From an uncultured Bacteroidales bacterium (GTDB lineage Bacteria; Bacteroidota; Bacteroidia; Bacteroidales; UBA932), in assembly GCA_947305045.1 (NCBI GenBank), contig CAMZCW010000023.1, positions 1-18,791 on the forward strand: 18,791 nucleotides of DNA. The letters run 5' to 3'. Numbering within the stretch: the first letter of the stretch is position 1; every line of letters begins with the position of its first letter. Both the position numbers and the translations under genes were made by a program. The notes beneath the pieces are model-generated. The model made no database searches and had not been told where the DNA came from. It saw nothing but the letters and a program-made list of their open reading frames with translations. This document shows positions 1 through 6,488 of the stretch, in pieces.

Positions 1-51
1 GTAACCTTTTGATCCGTAGTCAAATGCTCTATTCAATTGAGCTATGGAGCC
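1..51 (-). tRNA. tRNA-Arg (anticodon ACG), 3' part cut by window edge
   Basis: Read on the minus strand, the sequence begins GGCTCCA (5' acceptor strand), followed by a D-arm with GCTC/GAGC and an anticodon arm TTTGA-CTACGGA-TCAAA. The seven-base loop places ACG at the anticodon, which decodes CGU and, with inosine at position 34, CGC and CGA. The variable loop starts at the window edge, so the T-arm and 3' acceptor strand lie outside. It sits 27 bases downstream of the rplS stop on the same strand with no obvious terminator between, so it may be read from the rplS promoter. Confidence 0.88.
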
Positions 52-60
52 AGTTTGGAG

Positions 61-72
61 GGCCTTTAGGCC
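61..72 (-). other. small hairpin between rplS and tRNA-Arg
   Basis: GGCC-TTTA-GGCC is a 4-bp GC stem with a 4-base loop just past the rplS stop. No T-run follows on the minus strand, so it is not a convincing rho-independent terminator. It could mark RNA processing between rplS and the tRNA. The reading is weak. Confidence 0.25.
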
Positions 73-78
73 GCTTCC

Positions 79-447
79 TTATTTTTCAGCAGCGTAGACT
101 TTCTCGCGGATGCGGGCCTTTTTGCCGGTGAGGTCACGGAGGTAGAAGATACGTGCGCGACGCACTTTACCATATTTGTTAACCTCAATGCTCTCAATGA
201 ACGGGGACTGGAAAGGGAAAATTCTTTCTACACCCACGCCACTGGCGATTTTGCGGACGGTGAAAGTTTTGGTGAACGGGTCCATACCACTAATCTGAAT
301 CACGACACCGCGGAACTTCTGAAGTCTTTCCTTATCACCTTCCTTAATTCTGTAGGTAACGGTGATGGTATCACCGGCCTTGAACTCCGGATAGGAGGCT
401 GCTTTCTCATTGTTGAAAGCCTGCTCTGCAATTTTAATCAAATCCAT
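79..447 (-). CDS. rplS: 50S ribosomal protein L19
   Basis: The product is large-subunit ribosomal protein L19, which sits at the 30S-50S interface. The protein is 122 residues, slightly longer than the usual 115-120. Recognisable parts are the SH3-like core (FKAGDTITVTYRIKEGDKER, about residues 22-41), ERIFPFQSPFIESIEV (about 74-89) and the C-terminal L19 signature VRRARIFYLRDLTGKKARI (about 95-113). The ATG at 447 is preferred over one at 492 because homologues begin at MDLI and because AAAGGA lies just upstream. The gene has its own promoter at 517-548 and is followed by tRNA-Arg. Nothing about it is unusual. Confidence 0.96.
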   Translation of the reverse strand: MDLIKIAEQAFNNEKAASYPEFKAGDTITVTYRIKEGDKERLQKFRGVVIQISGMDPFTKTFTVRKIASGVGVERIFPFQSPFIESIEVNKYGKVRRARIFYLRDLTGKKARIREKVYAAEK

Positions 448-516
448 AATTTCTAAATCCTTTAAGCAACATTGCGGTTTGGCTCCTGACAAGAGGTTGC
501 GTTTTGTTTTGGGACT

Positions 517-548
517 GCAAAGGTACTAAATTTTTGCAAACCTCCAAA
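517..548 (-). promoter_or_regulatory. promoter of rplS
   Basis: On the minus strand TACCTTTGC (517-525) matches the Bacteroidota -7 box TAnnTTTGC exactly. TTTG (545-548) lies 19 bases upstream as the -33 element. This gives rplS a leader of roughly 60-65 bases, independent of dnaJ. Confidence 0.75.
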
Positions 549-564
549 ACTTTTCCGGAAAAAT

Positions 565-1755
565 TTAGAAAATATTCTTCACCTTGTCAAAGGTGGCTTT
601 GTCTTCCCGGGAAAGATCCGGCGTGAAACTGCTGCTGCTGCGCATTTGCTCCAGTGTTTCCTTTTCACTGCGGGAGAGTTTGTGGGGGACCCATACCAGG
701 AATTTGACGTACAAATCCCCGGTGCCACGGCCGTATCCCTGCACGCTGGGAAGGCCCTTCCCGCGGAGTTTTACTACGGTGCCGGACTGGGTGCCGGGTT
801 CAACTTTTACTTTATAACTGCCGTCCAGGCAGGGGATAGATACTTCACAGCCCAGCATGGCATCCATGACGGAAATGACCCGGGTGAAAAAGAGGTTGTT
901 GCCGTCTCGCTGGAGTTGCGGATGCTGTACCTCGTTGATGACAACCAGCAGGTCTCCGTTGACACCGCCATGCGGTGCGGAGTGACCTTCTCCCTGAATG
1001 GTGAGCTGCATGCCGTTCTCTACTCCGGCAGGGATGTGCACCTTCACGGTTTCCCGGCGGCGCTCCAATCCGGTTCCGTTGCAACGGCGGCAAGGGTTGC
1101 TGATGATTTTTCCTTCCCCCTGACACTGCGGGCATACGCCAATGGTGTAGGTCAGGCCAAAGAGGCCACGTGCCTGTTGGCGTACACGGCCCTGGCCGTT
1201 ACAGGTGGGGCAGGTTTTGATGTCCGATGCGTTCTTGGCGCCTTTGCCGCCGCAGTCCGGGCAGGGGCGGGCGCGCTCCAGGGAAATCTCTTTGTCGCAG
1301 CCGGTGGCAATCTCTTCCAGCGTGAGCTTGACGCTGGTGCGGATGTCGCGTCCGCGGAGGGTGCGCGGCTGGCTTTCGCCGCCACCGAACCCGCCAAAGC
1401 CACTGCCGCCGAATCCGCCAAAGTCGAAGCCAAAACTGCCACCGAAGATGTTGCGCAGGAAGTCATTGATGTCCATGCCGCCAAAGTCGAACCCGCCGGC
1501 ACCGCCACCCATCTGTTCTGCGGCAAAGCCAAACTTGTCATATTTGGCGCGTTTGTCAGGGTCGCTCAGGACGGAATAGGCCTCTGCCGCTTCTTTGAAG
1601 TTCTCTTCCGCGGTTTTTTTCTCTGCATCCGAGCCATTAACCCAACGGTCCGGATGCCATTTGAGGGCCAGTTTCCGGTAGGCCGATTTGATTTCGTCGG
1701 CCGAGGCGGTCTTGGCTACGCCCAAAACTTCATAGTAGTCTCTTTTGTTTGCCAT
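565..1755 (-). CDS. dnaJ: Molecular chaperone DnaJ (Hsp40)
   Basis: This is the co-chaperone that delivers unfolded clients to DnaK and stimulates its ATPase. In the 396 residues the following are visible: a J domain (about 5-75) with the HPD triad at 34-36; a Gly/Phe-rich linker (about 83-127); a zinc-binding domain with four CxxCxGxG repeats (cysteines 165/168, 182/185, 208/211, 222/225); and C-terminal substrate-binding beta-domains. This is a full-length type I DnaJ. The longer J-domain loop after HPD ([11 protein letters not shown]) is typical of Bacteroidales. The start lies 4 bases after the grpE stop, so grpE and dnaJ are surely co-transcribed. dnaK is not in the window. Confidence 0.97.
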   Translation of the reverse strand: MANKRDYYEVLGVAKTASADEIKSAYRKLALKWHPDRWVNGSDAEKKTAEENFKEAAEAYSVLSDPDKRAKYDKFGFAAEQMGGGAGGFDFGGMDINDFLRNIFGGSFGFDFGGFGGSGFGGFGGGESQPRTLRGRDIRTSVKLTLEEIATGCDKEISLERARPCPDCGGKGAKNASDIKTCPTCNGQGRVRQQARGLFGLTYTIGVCPQCQGEGKIISNPCRRCNGTGLERRRETVKVHIPAGVENGMQLTIQGEGHSAPHGGVNGDLLVVINEVQHPQLQRDGNNLFFTRVISVMDAMLGCEVSIPCLDGSYKVKVEPGTQSGTVVKLRGKGLPSVQGYGRGTGDLYVKFLVWVPHKLSRSEKETLEQMRSSSSFTPDLSREDKATFDKVKNIF

Positions 1756-1759
1756 AGCG

Positions 1760-2317
1760 TTATGCTCCTACAACCACTTTTGCATAGCGGAGAACTTTTC
1801 CACCCAGGGTGTAGCCGGTTTGAACCACGTCTATTACTTTGCCCTTGAGTTCCTCTGACGGGGCGGGGAAGGTGGTGACGGCCTCGTGGAGCTCTGTGTC
1901 AAAGTCTGCTCCTTTGGCCTCAATGCGTTCCAGGCCCTTGCCTTTCAGGTAAGCGGTTAACTTGTTGAAAATCATCTGGGTGCCTTCCTTTGCGGCCTCG
2001 CTGTCGGTGCTCTTCTCCAGATTGGCCAGGGCAATCTCGCAGTCGTCCAGGATGGGGAGGAGTCCCTTGATGGTGTCGGCCGAGGCGCTGCTCACCAAAG
2101 CCAGTTTTTCTTCTGCCGTTCGGCGGCGGAAGGTATCAAACTCTGCCATCAGGCGCAGGTAGTCGGCCTTGCTGTCATCGGCCTTTTTCCGGGCTTCTTC
2201 CGTGGCGGCCTTTGCCTCTTCCAATTGCTCGTTCAAGCCTTCTACGCGGGCTTCCAGGGCTGCCATTTTCTTTCCGTCAGTCCCTTCGCTGATATCTTTC
2301 TTCTTTTTCTCTGCCAT
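1760..2317 (-). CDS. grpE: Nucleotide exchange factor GrpE
   Basis: GrpE releases ADP from DnaK and completes the DnaK-DnaJ-GrpE cycle. The protein has 185 residues. It starts with a lysine-rich disordered segment, continues with a long coiled coil (about 20-70, containing the conserved [16 protein letters not shown]) and ends in the beta-domain with the GrpE signature (about 157-185, including [18 protein letters not shown]). The chosen ATG overlaps the end of the HNH gene by 41 bases. An in-frame ATG at 2266 would remove the overlap and leave the coiled coil intact, so the start is not certain. The gene is transcribed with the HNH gene upstream and dnaJ downstream. No CIRCE-type heat-shock operator is seen upstream. 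Confidence 0.96.
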   Translation of the reverse strand: MAEKKKKDISEGTDGKKMAALEARVEGLNEQLEEAKAATEEARKKADDSKADYLRLMAEFDTFRRRTAEEKLALVSSASADTIKGLLPILDDCEIALANLEKSTDSEAAKEGTQMIFNKLTAYLKGKGLERIEAKGADFDTELHEAVTTFPAPSEELKGKVIDVVQTGYTLGGKVLRYAKVVVGA

Positions 2318-2747
2318 AATGCATACTGATTTCCGCCGAGAGGTTTATCAAAATGCTTGCCAGTCTGTCTTCTTCTGCCAAACTGTCAGTATCTTCTTCA
2401 CTGTCCCAATCGCTGTCCCAATTCTGTTTGGTGTACGGATCCAGTACGTCTGCCTTTTCCCAGTCCATTTTCCCTTGCTCCACCAGGGTGTTGACGCGAT
2501 TGCTGTACCGCTTGCGCTCCTTGGGGCTCATGCCGTCCAGGAACTCCTCCAGAGTTTGGCCCCCCTTGGCGGCATTGCATTGCGGGCAGGAACACACCTT
2601 GTTCTCCATGCCGTTGCTTCCACCCCGACTCAGGGGCTCAATGTGATCTACTTCCATTTCTTCCAGTTTTACAGGGTGCCCGCAGTAGATGCAGTGTCCG
2701 GTTGCTTCTTCCCAAAGCAGTTGCCGGTTGGATTTCTGTCTTTTCAT
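2277..2747 (-). CDS. HNH endonuclease-family protein
   Basis: The protein is small, 156 residues from the ATG at 2747. It has a C-terminal acidic tail and a zinc-ribbon-type HNH fold: CIYC (Cys 19 and 22), VDHIEPLSRGG (Asp34-His35), Asn49, and CPQC-N (Cys 54 and 57, Asn58) followed by AAKGG. This is the pattern of the McrA-like HNH family, in which a metal-bound histidine pair or His/Asn cuts DNA. The target is unknown. The reading frame is open to 2918, but the upstream part crosses the rpmE2 terminator and lacks family character, so the start at 2747 is preferred. Its 3' end overlaps grpE by 41 bases, which implies translational coupling. It is not part of a recognisable restriction or mobile element here. 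Confidence 0.85.
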   Translation of the reverse strand: MKRQKSNRQLLWEEATGHCIYCGHPVKLEEMEVDHIEPLSRGGSNGMENKVCSCPQCNAAKGGQTLEEFLDGMSPKERKRYSNRVNTLVEQGKMDWEKADVLDPYTKQNWDSDWDSEEDTDSLAEEDRLASILINLSAEISMHYGREKEERYQRRD

Positions 2748-2805
2748 AATCTTGCTTTTTAAAGTTTTCGGCAAGATACGCCCCTTTCTGTCCATTCCCA
2801 TATTT

Positions 2806-2820
2806 TGGCAAGCCTTGCCA
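2806..2820. promoter_or_regulatory. perfect palindrome upstream of the HNH-grpE-dnaJ operon
   Basis: TGGCAAG-C-CTTGCCA is a 15-bp inverted repeat about 60 bases upstream of the HNH start and beyond the rpmE2 terminator. Its position would fit an operator for the HNH-grpE-dnaJ transcript. It does not match the CIRCE element. Function is inferred from position and symmetry only. Confidence 0.3.
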
Positions 2821-2860
2821 GAATTTGGAGAATAGAGAAATAATGCTAAGAAGGGAGAGA

Positions 2861-2900
2861 TAAAAAACAACCGGCCTTCCACTGTGGAAAACCGGCTGTT
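2861..2900 (-). terminator. rho-independent terminator of rpmE2
   Basis: On the minus strand a 17-base arm starting AACAGCCGG pairs with a second arm ending CCGGTTGTT (2866-2882 with 2884-2900), using three G-U wobbles. A run of six T (2862-2867 read in reverse) follows directly. It lies 21 bases past the rpmE2 stop and separates rpmE2 from the HNH gene. Confidence 0.85.
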
Positions 2901-2921
2901 GAACCTTGTTGGCTGCAAAAC

Positions 2922-3173
2922 TTATTTTTTGCGGCTCTTGTATCTCTGATAGAACATATCCACACGACCGGCGGTGTCCACCAGCTTCACCTTGCCCGTG
3001 TAGAACGGGTGGGAAGTGTTGGAAATTTCCAGCTTCACCAGCGGGTATTCTACGCCTTCCACAGTGAGGGTCTCCTTGGAAGGAGCGCAGCTGCGGGTGA
3101 CGAAGACGGTGTCATTGGACATATCCTTGAAAGCTACAAGACGGTAGGTTTCGGGATGAATTCCTTTCTTCAT
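2922..3173 (-). CDS. rpmE2: 50S ribosomal protein L31 type B
   Basis: The protein is 83 residues and starts MKKGIHPETYRLVAFKDMSN. It contains LVKLEISNTSHPFYTG and ends TAGRVDMFYQRYKSRKK, all characteristic of L31. It is the type B (zinc-free) form: the CxxC zinc pair of type A is absent and only one cysteine is present (Cys29). In many bacteria the B form replaces the zinc form when zinc is scarce. In Bacteroidales it is commonly the sole L31, so zinc control cannot be assumed. The gene is a single transcription unit with its own promoter (3211-3241) and terminator (2861-2900). A perfect palindrome lies in its leader. Confidence 0.95.
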   Translation of the reverse strand: MKKGIHPETYRLVAFKDMSNDTVFVTRSCAPSKETLTVEGVEYPLVKLEISNTSHPFYTGKVKLVDTAGRVDMFYQRYKSRKK

Positions 3174-3188
3174 TTTACGTAAAAACTT

Positions 3189-3204
3189 AAATTGTTAACA
3201 ATTT
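3189..3204. promoter_or_regulatory. palindrome in the rpmE2 leader
   Basis: AAATTGTTAACAATTT is a perfect 16-bp inverted repeat between the rpmE2 -7 box and its start codon, roughly over the first transcribed bases. It could be a repressor site or only an AT-rich coincidence. There is no direct evidence for a binder. Confidence 0.3.
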
Positions 3205-3210
3205 TGGACC

Positions 3211-3241
3211 GCAAAGATAAGAAATCTTTTTGGATTTCCAA
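3211..3241 (-). promoter_or_regulatory. promoter of rpmE2
   Basis: On the minus strand TATCTTTGC (3211-3219) fits TAnnTTTGC exactly. A TTG (3239-3241) lies 19 bases upstream as the -33 element. The leader is about 30 bases. Confidence 0.75.
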
Positions 3242-3250
3242 AATAATATG

Positions 3251-3310
3251 GGATTCTCTCGCTTCGCTCGGAATGACATGTCATACCGAGGCCCGGAGGG
3301 CCGAGCGTAT
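3251..3310. repeat. intergenic inverted repeat downstream of the DUF1343 gene
   Basis: CTCGGAATGACA (3267-3278) is followed at once by TGTCATACCGAG (3279-3290), an inverted pair with one mismatch. The flanks are CTCGCTTCG on one side and a second hairpin GGCCC-GGA-GGGCC (3290-3302) on the other. The arrangement looks like two copies of a dispersed intergenic element meeting head to head. It begins next to the stop of the DUF1343 gene and could also stop transcription towards rpmE2. Whether it recurs elsewhere in the genome cannot be seen here. Confidence 0.55.
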
Positions 3311-3313
3311 CTC

Positions 3314-4381
3314 CTATTTCATCCTATACGGTTGATCGTCGTACAGCGTGTAGCGCTTGGCCTTGCGAATCCATTTTTGCTCTTCCAGCTTTACGTGTTC
3401 CTGCACCACATCAAAGCCAATCTCCTCCTTGAGGTAGGCCTCCAGTACGGGATCGGCCAGTTTGGTCCAGAACGCCGGCTCAAATTCGAAAGCGGAATAG
3501 TGCTCGCGGAACCAGCGCATCAGGTGCAGCGTATGCAGGAGGCTGTGGTACGGTTCCCCGGGCAGCAGCATAATCTGGAAGCCAAAGCAGCGCTCGCCCT
3601 CGTATCGGCCTGCAGCAGGCGTAAAGGAACAGGGCCGCAGCAGCGCACCTTGTGCCTGGGGAAGTTCCTCCGGCCGGAGGGGCTTCACAAAGGGCGCGCC
3701 TATGTATTCATAGGGCCTTGCCGTGCCAATCCCGGGCGTCAGGGTGGTGTTGTTCCACAGGCCGCCGCCGCTGTACAGGTAAGAACTGAACAGCCCCGGA
3801 ATATCGCTTGCGGGCGCAATGGTCCAGGGCATGAGCTGCCGGTTGGCGTCCGTTGCCATGGCCGATATCACGTGGATGGGGAACTTGGCGCCAATCTCGC
3901 TGGCGTACAGGTTCACCAGCTCTCCCAGCGTGAGGCCGTGCCGATGCGCCACCTTGGGGACGTACATCTCTCCGGCGACCGCCGGAATGGAGCCTTCCAC
4001 CACGCGGCCGGAGGGGTTGATGTGATCCACTATATATAAGGAAGGGGCGTCGTCGCCAAGGAGCTTGAGCATCTCCATGAGCTGCATCACGTCCTTGGTG
4101 TAGTTGAAGTACCGCACGCCTACATCCTGGATTTCCACCACAACGGCATCCAGCGCCTGTAGTTGGTCGCTATCAAAGACGATGTGGTTGGTGCCCGGCG
4201 TGAGCTCTGCCTCGCGCGGGTTGAACACCGTGACCAGGTTGCCCCGCTCGCGGAAGATGTCCCACATCCATCGGCCCCGGCCGGTATCCCAGCAGTTTTG
4301 CGTGCAAAAGCAGCCTACCTTGCCTTCCCGAAGGGCCTTGTCCAGCTGGTCCTGAAGGGGCGTTGTCCGGAAACTAAACAT
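3314..4381 (-). CDS. DUF1343 / NamZ-like protein, divergent
   Basis: The product belongs to the DUF1343 family, whose studied member NamZ is an exo-beta-N-acetylmuramidase that removes terminal MurNAc in peptidoglycan recycling. Supporting segments are VEIQDVGVRYFNYTKDVM (about 82-99), VDHINPSGRVVEG (about 118-130), HRHGLTLGELVNLY (about 147-159) and PYEYIGAPF (about 223-231). It differs from typical members. At 355 residues it is short for the family. It has no signal peptide. The usual PEHG segment appears as NPREAE (about 54-59), LDRPNP as VDHINP, and SEGRGT as TPGIGT. Activity and substrate are therefore uncertain. The start lies 32 bases after the glmM stop, so it is probably co-transcribed, which fits an amino-sugar or cell-wall role. 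Confidence 0.8.
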   Translation of the reverse strand: MFSFRTTPLQDQLDKALREGKVGCFCTQNCWDTGRGRWMWDIFRERGNLVTVFNPREAELTPGTNHIVFDSDQLQALDAVVVEIQDVGVRYFNYTKDVMQLMEMLKLLGDDAPSLYIVDHINPSGRVVEGSIPAVAGEMYVPKVAHRHGLTLGELVNLYASEIGAKFPIHVISAMATDANRQLMPWTIAPASDIPGLFSSYLYSGGGLWNNTTLTPGIGTARPYEYIGAPFVKPLRPEELPQAQGALLRPCSFTPAAGRYEGERCFGFQIMLLPGEPYHSLLHTLHLMRWFREHYSAFEFEPAFWTKLADPVLEAYLKEEIGFDVVQEHVKLEEQKWIRKAKRYTLYDDQPYRMK

Positions 4382-4388
4382 AGAAGAG

Positions 4389-4409
4389 ATGCCCGGTCAA
4401 GCCGGGCAT
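4389..4409. repeat. hairpin between glmM and the DUF1343 gene
   Basis: ATGCCCGG-TCAAG-CCGGGCAT forms a perfect 8-bp GC-rich stem with a 5-base loop, in the 32-base gap between the glmM stop and the DUF1343 start. No T-run follows, so it is more likely a dispersed palindromic element or an mRNA processing or stability hairpin than a terminator. Confidence 0.5.
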
Positions 4410-4413
4410 GACG

Positions 4414-5826
4414 TTAACCAATTATCTTTTTTGCTACGGCAATCACCTCATTGCCAAGGGCTTCCGCCGCTTCCATGGTGGAGGCTTCCGAGTAGATGCG
4501 GATGATGGGCTCCGTGTTGGACTTGCGCAGGTGCACCCAGGTCTTGTTGGCCTCGAAGTTAATCTTGACACCGTCAATGTCGTTGATGTTCTCCTTGGCG
4601 TAAATGCGCTTGAGTTCGCTCAGAATCTTGTCGATAAGGGCGCTGTCGCTGAGCTGGATCTTGTTCTTGGCGATGAAGTACTGCGGATACGTCTTTTTGA
4701 GTTCGCTCACCTTGAGGCCTTTATGGGCCAGGTTGCTTAGGAACAGGGCTACGCCTACCATGGCGTCGCGGCCGGCGTGGATGGCCGGGTAGATGACGCC
4801 GCCGTTGCCCTCGCCGCCAATCAAGGCGCCCACCTTGTGCATGAGGGTGGTCACGTTTACTTCACCCACGGCCGATGCATAGTACTTGCCGCCGTGCTTC
4901 TCCGTCACGTCCCGAAGGGCGCGCGTGGAGCTGAGATTGGATACCGTGGCGATAGGCTTGCCCTCTTTCTGGGCTATTTCGCAAAGATAATCGGCCACGG
5001 AAACCAGCGTATATTCTTCCACAAACGGCTCGCCGTCCTCGCAGATGAACGCCAGGCGGTCCACATCCGGGTCAACGGAAACGCCCAGGTCCGCCTTCTC
5101 CTTTTTGACCGTCTCGCAAAGCTCCACCAGGTTGGCGGGCAGCGGTTCCGGATTGTGTGCAAAGTCTCCGGTGGGGTTGCAGTTAAGGCCGATACACTTG
5201 ACGCCCAGGCGTTTCAGGAGGCGCGGCATGATAATACCGCCCACCGAGTTGATGGCATCGACCACCACGGTGAAATGCGCTGCCTTGATGGCTTCCACAT
5301 CTACGGCCGGGAGAGCCAGGACGGCATCCAGGTGCTGGTCCGTGAAATCTTCTTCCTCGATGGTGCCCAGCTGGTCCACCTCTGCAAAGTTGAAGTCCTC
5401 CTTCTCTGCCAGGTCCAGCACGGCCTGGCCTTCCACTGCGGTGAGGAATTCGCCTTTGTCGTTCAGGAGCTTAAGGGCGTTCCACTGGCGCGGGTTGTGG
5501 CTGGCGGTGAGGATGATGCCGCCGTCTGCCTTGGCAAACAGGACGGCCATTTCCGTGGTGGGGGTGGAGGCAAAACCGCATTTGACTACGTCTATTCCGC
5601 AGCCGATGAGGGTGCCCACTACCAACTGCTCAACCATATCGCCGGACATGCGGGCGTCTTTGCCTACAACAATTTTGTAGCGCTCACCGTTGGGCTGCGG
5701 TTTGCGCTGGGGGAGAGTAGCGGCGTAAGCGGCCGTGAATTTGACAATGTCAACAGGGGTCAAAGCGCCACCAGGGGCACCGCCGATGGTTCCGCGAATA
5801 CCGGAAATGGATTTGATAAGAGTCAT
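4414..5826 (-). CDS. glmM: Phosphoglucosamine mutase / phosphohexomutase
   Basis: The alpha-D-phosphohexomutase family interconverts sugar 6- and 1-phosphates through a phosphoserine. GlmM makes glucosamine-1-phosphate for UDP-GlcNAc and hence peptidoglycan and LPS. All four active-site loops are present in the 470 residues: TASHNP with the catalytic Ser at 109, DPDVDR for the metal (252-257), GEGNGG for sugar recognition (338-343) and RKSNTEPIIR for phosphate (434-443). The N-terminal GIRGTIGG also fits GlmM. A phosphomannomutase or phosphoglucomutase role cannot be excluded from motifs alone. The gene leads a leftward unit with the DUF1343 gene and diverges from the DUF486 gene through a shared palindromic promoter. 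Confidence 0.9.
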   Translation of the reverse strand: MTLIKSISGIRGTIGGAPGGALTPVDIVKFTAAYAATLPQRKPQPNGERYKIVVGKDARMSGDMVEQLVVGTLIGCGIDVVKCGFASTPTTEMAVLFAKADGGIILTASHNPRQWNALKLLNDKGEFLTAVEGQAVLDLAEKEDFNFAEVDQLGTIEEEDFTDQHLDAVLALPAVDVEAIKAAHFTVVVDAINSVGGIIMPRLLKRLGVKCIGLNCNPTGDFAHNPEPLPANLVELCETVKKEKADLGVSVDPDVDRLAFICEDGEPFVEEYTLVSVADYLCEIAQKEGKPIATVSNLSSTRALRDVTEKHGGKYYASAVGEVNVTTLMHKVGALIGGEGNGGVIYPAIHAGRDAMVGVALFLSNLAHKGLKVSELKKTYPQYFIAKNKIQLSDSALIDKILSELKRIYAKENINDIDGVKINFEANKTWVHLRKSNTEPIIRIYSEASTMEAAEALGNEVIAVAKKIIG

Positions 5827-5833
5827 GTGGTCA

Positions 5834-5865
5834 TTTGTTTAATCACACAAAGTTAGTAACTTTGC
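5834..5865 (+). promoter_or_regulatory. promoter of the DUF486 gene
   Basis: TAACTTTGC (5857-5865) matches TAnnTTTGC, with TTTG (5834-5837) 19 bases upstream. It overlaps the glmM promoter on the other strand. The two -7 boxes abut around G5856 as CAAAGTTA-G-TAACTTTG. Confidence 0.72.
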
Positions 5866-5879
5866 GCCCCAATTACAAA
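5848..5879 (-). promoter_or_regulatory. promoter of glmM
   Basis: On the minus strand TAACTTTG (5848-5855) matches the -7 box. TTTG (5876-5879) stands 20 bases upstream. The predicted leader is only about 15-20 bases. The -7 box forms one half of a 17-bp palindrome with the opposing promoter. Confidence 0.7.
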
Positions 5880-5884
5880 TTATT

Positions 5885-6253
5885 ATGCAAGGTTTTTGGA
5901 CCATCATCATGCTCATCTTCTCGAACGTGTTCATGACGTTCGCCTGGTACGGCCATCTTAAACTGCAGGAAATGAAAATTTCCACGGGCTGGCCGCTCAT
6001 CCTCATTATTTTGTTTTCCTGGGGCATTGCGTTCTTCGAGTACTGTCTCACGGTGCCGGCCAACCGGATTGGCTTCCAGGGCAACGGGGGACCGTTCAAC
6101 CTGATGCAACTCAAAGTGATTCAGGAAGTGATTTCGCTCACCATTTTTACGGTGATAGTTACTTTTATGTTCAAGGGACAGCCGGTGCAATGGAATCACC
6201 TGGCAGCATTTTTCTGCATGATTATGGCTGTTTTCTTTGTCTTCCTCAAATAA
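5885..6253 (+). CDS. DUF486 (DMT-like) small membrane protein
   Basis: This 122-residue hydrophobic protein has about four membrane helices (roughly residues 4-22, 34-52, 79-97 and 103-121). The conserved DUF486 segments are present: SNVFMTFAWYGHLKL (about 13-27), SWGIAFFEYCLTVPANRIG (about 44-62) and QLKVIQEVISL (about 74-84). The family is related to drug/metabolite transporters of the small multidrug-resistance type. No substrate is established, so none is assigned. The gene has its own promoter and is the only gene before tRNA-Glu. It is an ordinary chromosomal gene in this group. Confidence 0.9.
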   Translation: MQGFWTIIMLIFSNVFMTFAWYGHLKLQEMKISTGWPLILIILFSWGIAFFEYCLTVPANRIGFQGNGGPFNLMQLKVIQEVISLTIFTVIVTFMFKGQPVQWNHLAAFFCMIMAVFFVFLK

Positions 6254-6256
6254 AAA

Positions 6257-6288
6257 TTTGCAGAATAAAAAAATTATTGTACCTTTGC
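6257..6288 (+). promoter_or_regulatory. promoter of tRNA-Glu
   Basis: TACCTTTGC (6280-6288) is an exact -7 box and TTTG (6257-6260) lies 19 bases upstream. Transcription would begin a few bases before the mature tRNA 5' end at 6299. Confidence 0.8.
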
Positions 6289-6298
6289 ATTCCCAACC

Positions 6299-6373
6299 GC
6301 TGGGTTCGTATAACGGTTAGTACTCGAGATTCTCAATCTCGCAATAGGAGTTCGATTCTCCTACCCAGTACCA
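6299..6373 (+). tRNA. tRNA-Glu (anticodon CTC)
   Basis: A full 75-base cloverleaf is present. The acceptor is GCTGGGT/ACCCAGT with a G-U first pair, the D-arm GTA/TAC, and the anticodon arm CGAGA-TTCTCAA-TCTCG with CTC at the anticodon. The T-arm is AGGAG-TTCGATT-CTCCT, the discriminator base is A, and CCA is encoded. It reads GAG codons. A promoter precedes it and a strong terminator follows. The A/T-richer surface operon begins directly after it. Confidence 0.93.
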
Positions 6374-6375
6374 AG

Positions 6376-6406
6376 ACGTCAGGCTCTCAAGCCTGGCGTT
6401 TTTTTT
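6376..6406 (+). terminator. rho-independent terminator after tRNA-Glu
   Basis: ACGTCAGGCT-CTCA-AGCCTGGCGT forms a 10-bp stem with one G-U pair, followed by eight T (6399-6406). It ends the tRNA-Glu transcript and insulates the downstream operon. Confidence 0.9.
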
Positions 6407-6449
6407 ACTCACATTTCAATTCTTTATCGAAACGATATAAATAAAATTA

Positions 6450-6475
6450 TTTAAACTGTGAAAAATAGTTTTAAA
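6450..6475. promoter_or_regulatory. inverted repeat between -33 and -7 of the operon promoter
   Basis: TTTAAACT (6450-6457) and AGTTTTAAA (6467-6475) pair with one extra T, across a 9-base spacer. The half-site TTAAACT reappears as a gapless palindrome at 11350-11363. The placement is that of an operator, but the AT-rich context makes chance possible. Confidence 0.35.
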
Positions 6476-6488
6476 TATGTATATTTGC
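6457..6488 (+). promoter_or_regulatory. probable promoter of the fimbrillin operon
   Basis: TATATTTGC (6480-6488) matches the -7 box exactly. The -33 position holds only TGTG (6457-6460), a weak match, which may mean that an activator is needed. The predicted leader is about 20 bases to the GTG at 6514. An inverted repeat fills the space between the two elements. No other good promoter was found inside the operon by eye. Confidence 0.6.

Noticed and set aside
549..564. TTTTCCGGAAAA palindrome after dnaJ as a terminator
   Set aside because: The stem is A/T-rich with almost no loop and no separate T-run, and it overlaps the rplS -33 element.
646..1848. 400-codon open frame on the plus strand opposite dnaJ
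   Set aside because: It lies fully antisense to a clear dnaJ, starts inside it, and has no domain character. GC-rich third positions of dnaJ remove stop codons from this frame.
2771..2801. Promoter for the HNH-grpE-dnaJ operon (TATCTTGC on the minus strand)
   Set aside because: The -7 box lacks one T of TAnnTTTG and there is no TTG at the -33 distance. It is possible but too weak to list as a feature.
2748..2918. N-terminal extension of the HNH protein up to 2918
   Set aside because: It would run through the rpmE2 terminator hairpin and adds residues without family character. The ATG at 2747 begins where HNH similarity begins.
4777..5856. 359-codon open frame on the plus strand opposite glmM
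   Set aside because: It is antisense to glmM with all its catalytic motifs. The product shows no recognisable pattern and the frame is explained by codon bias.
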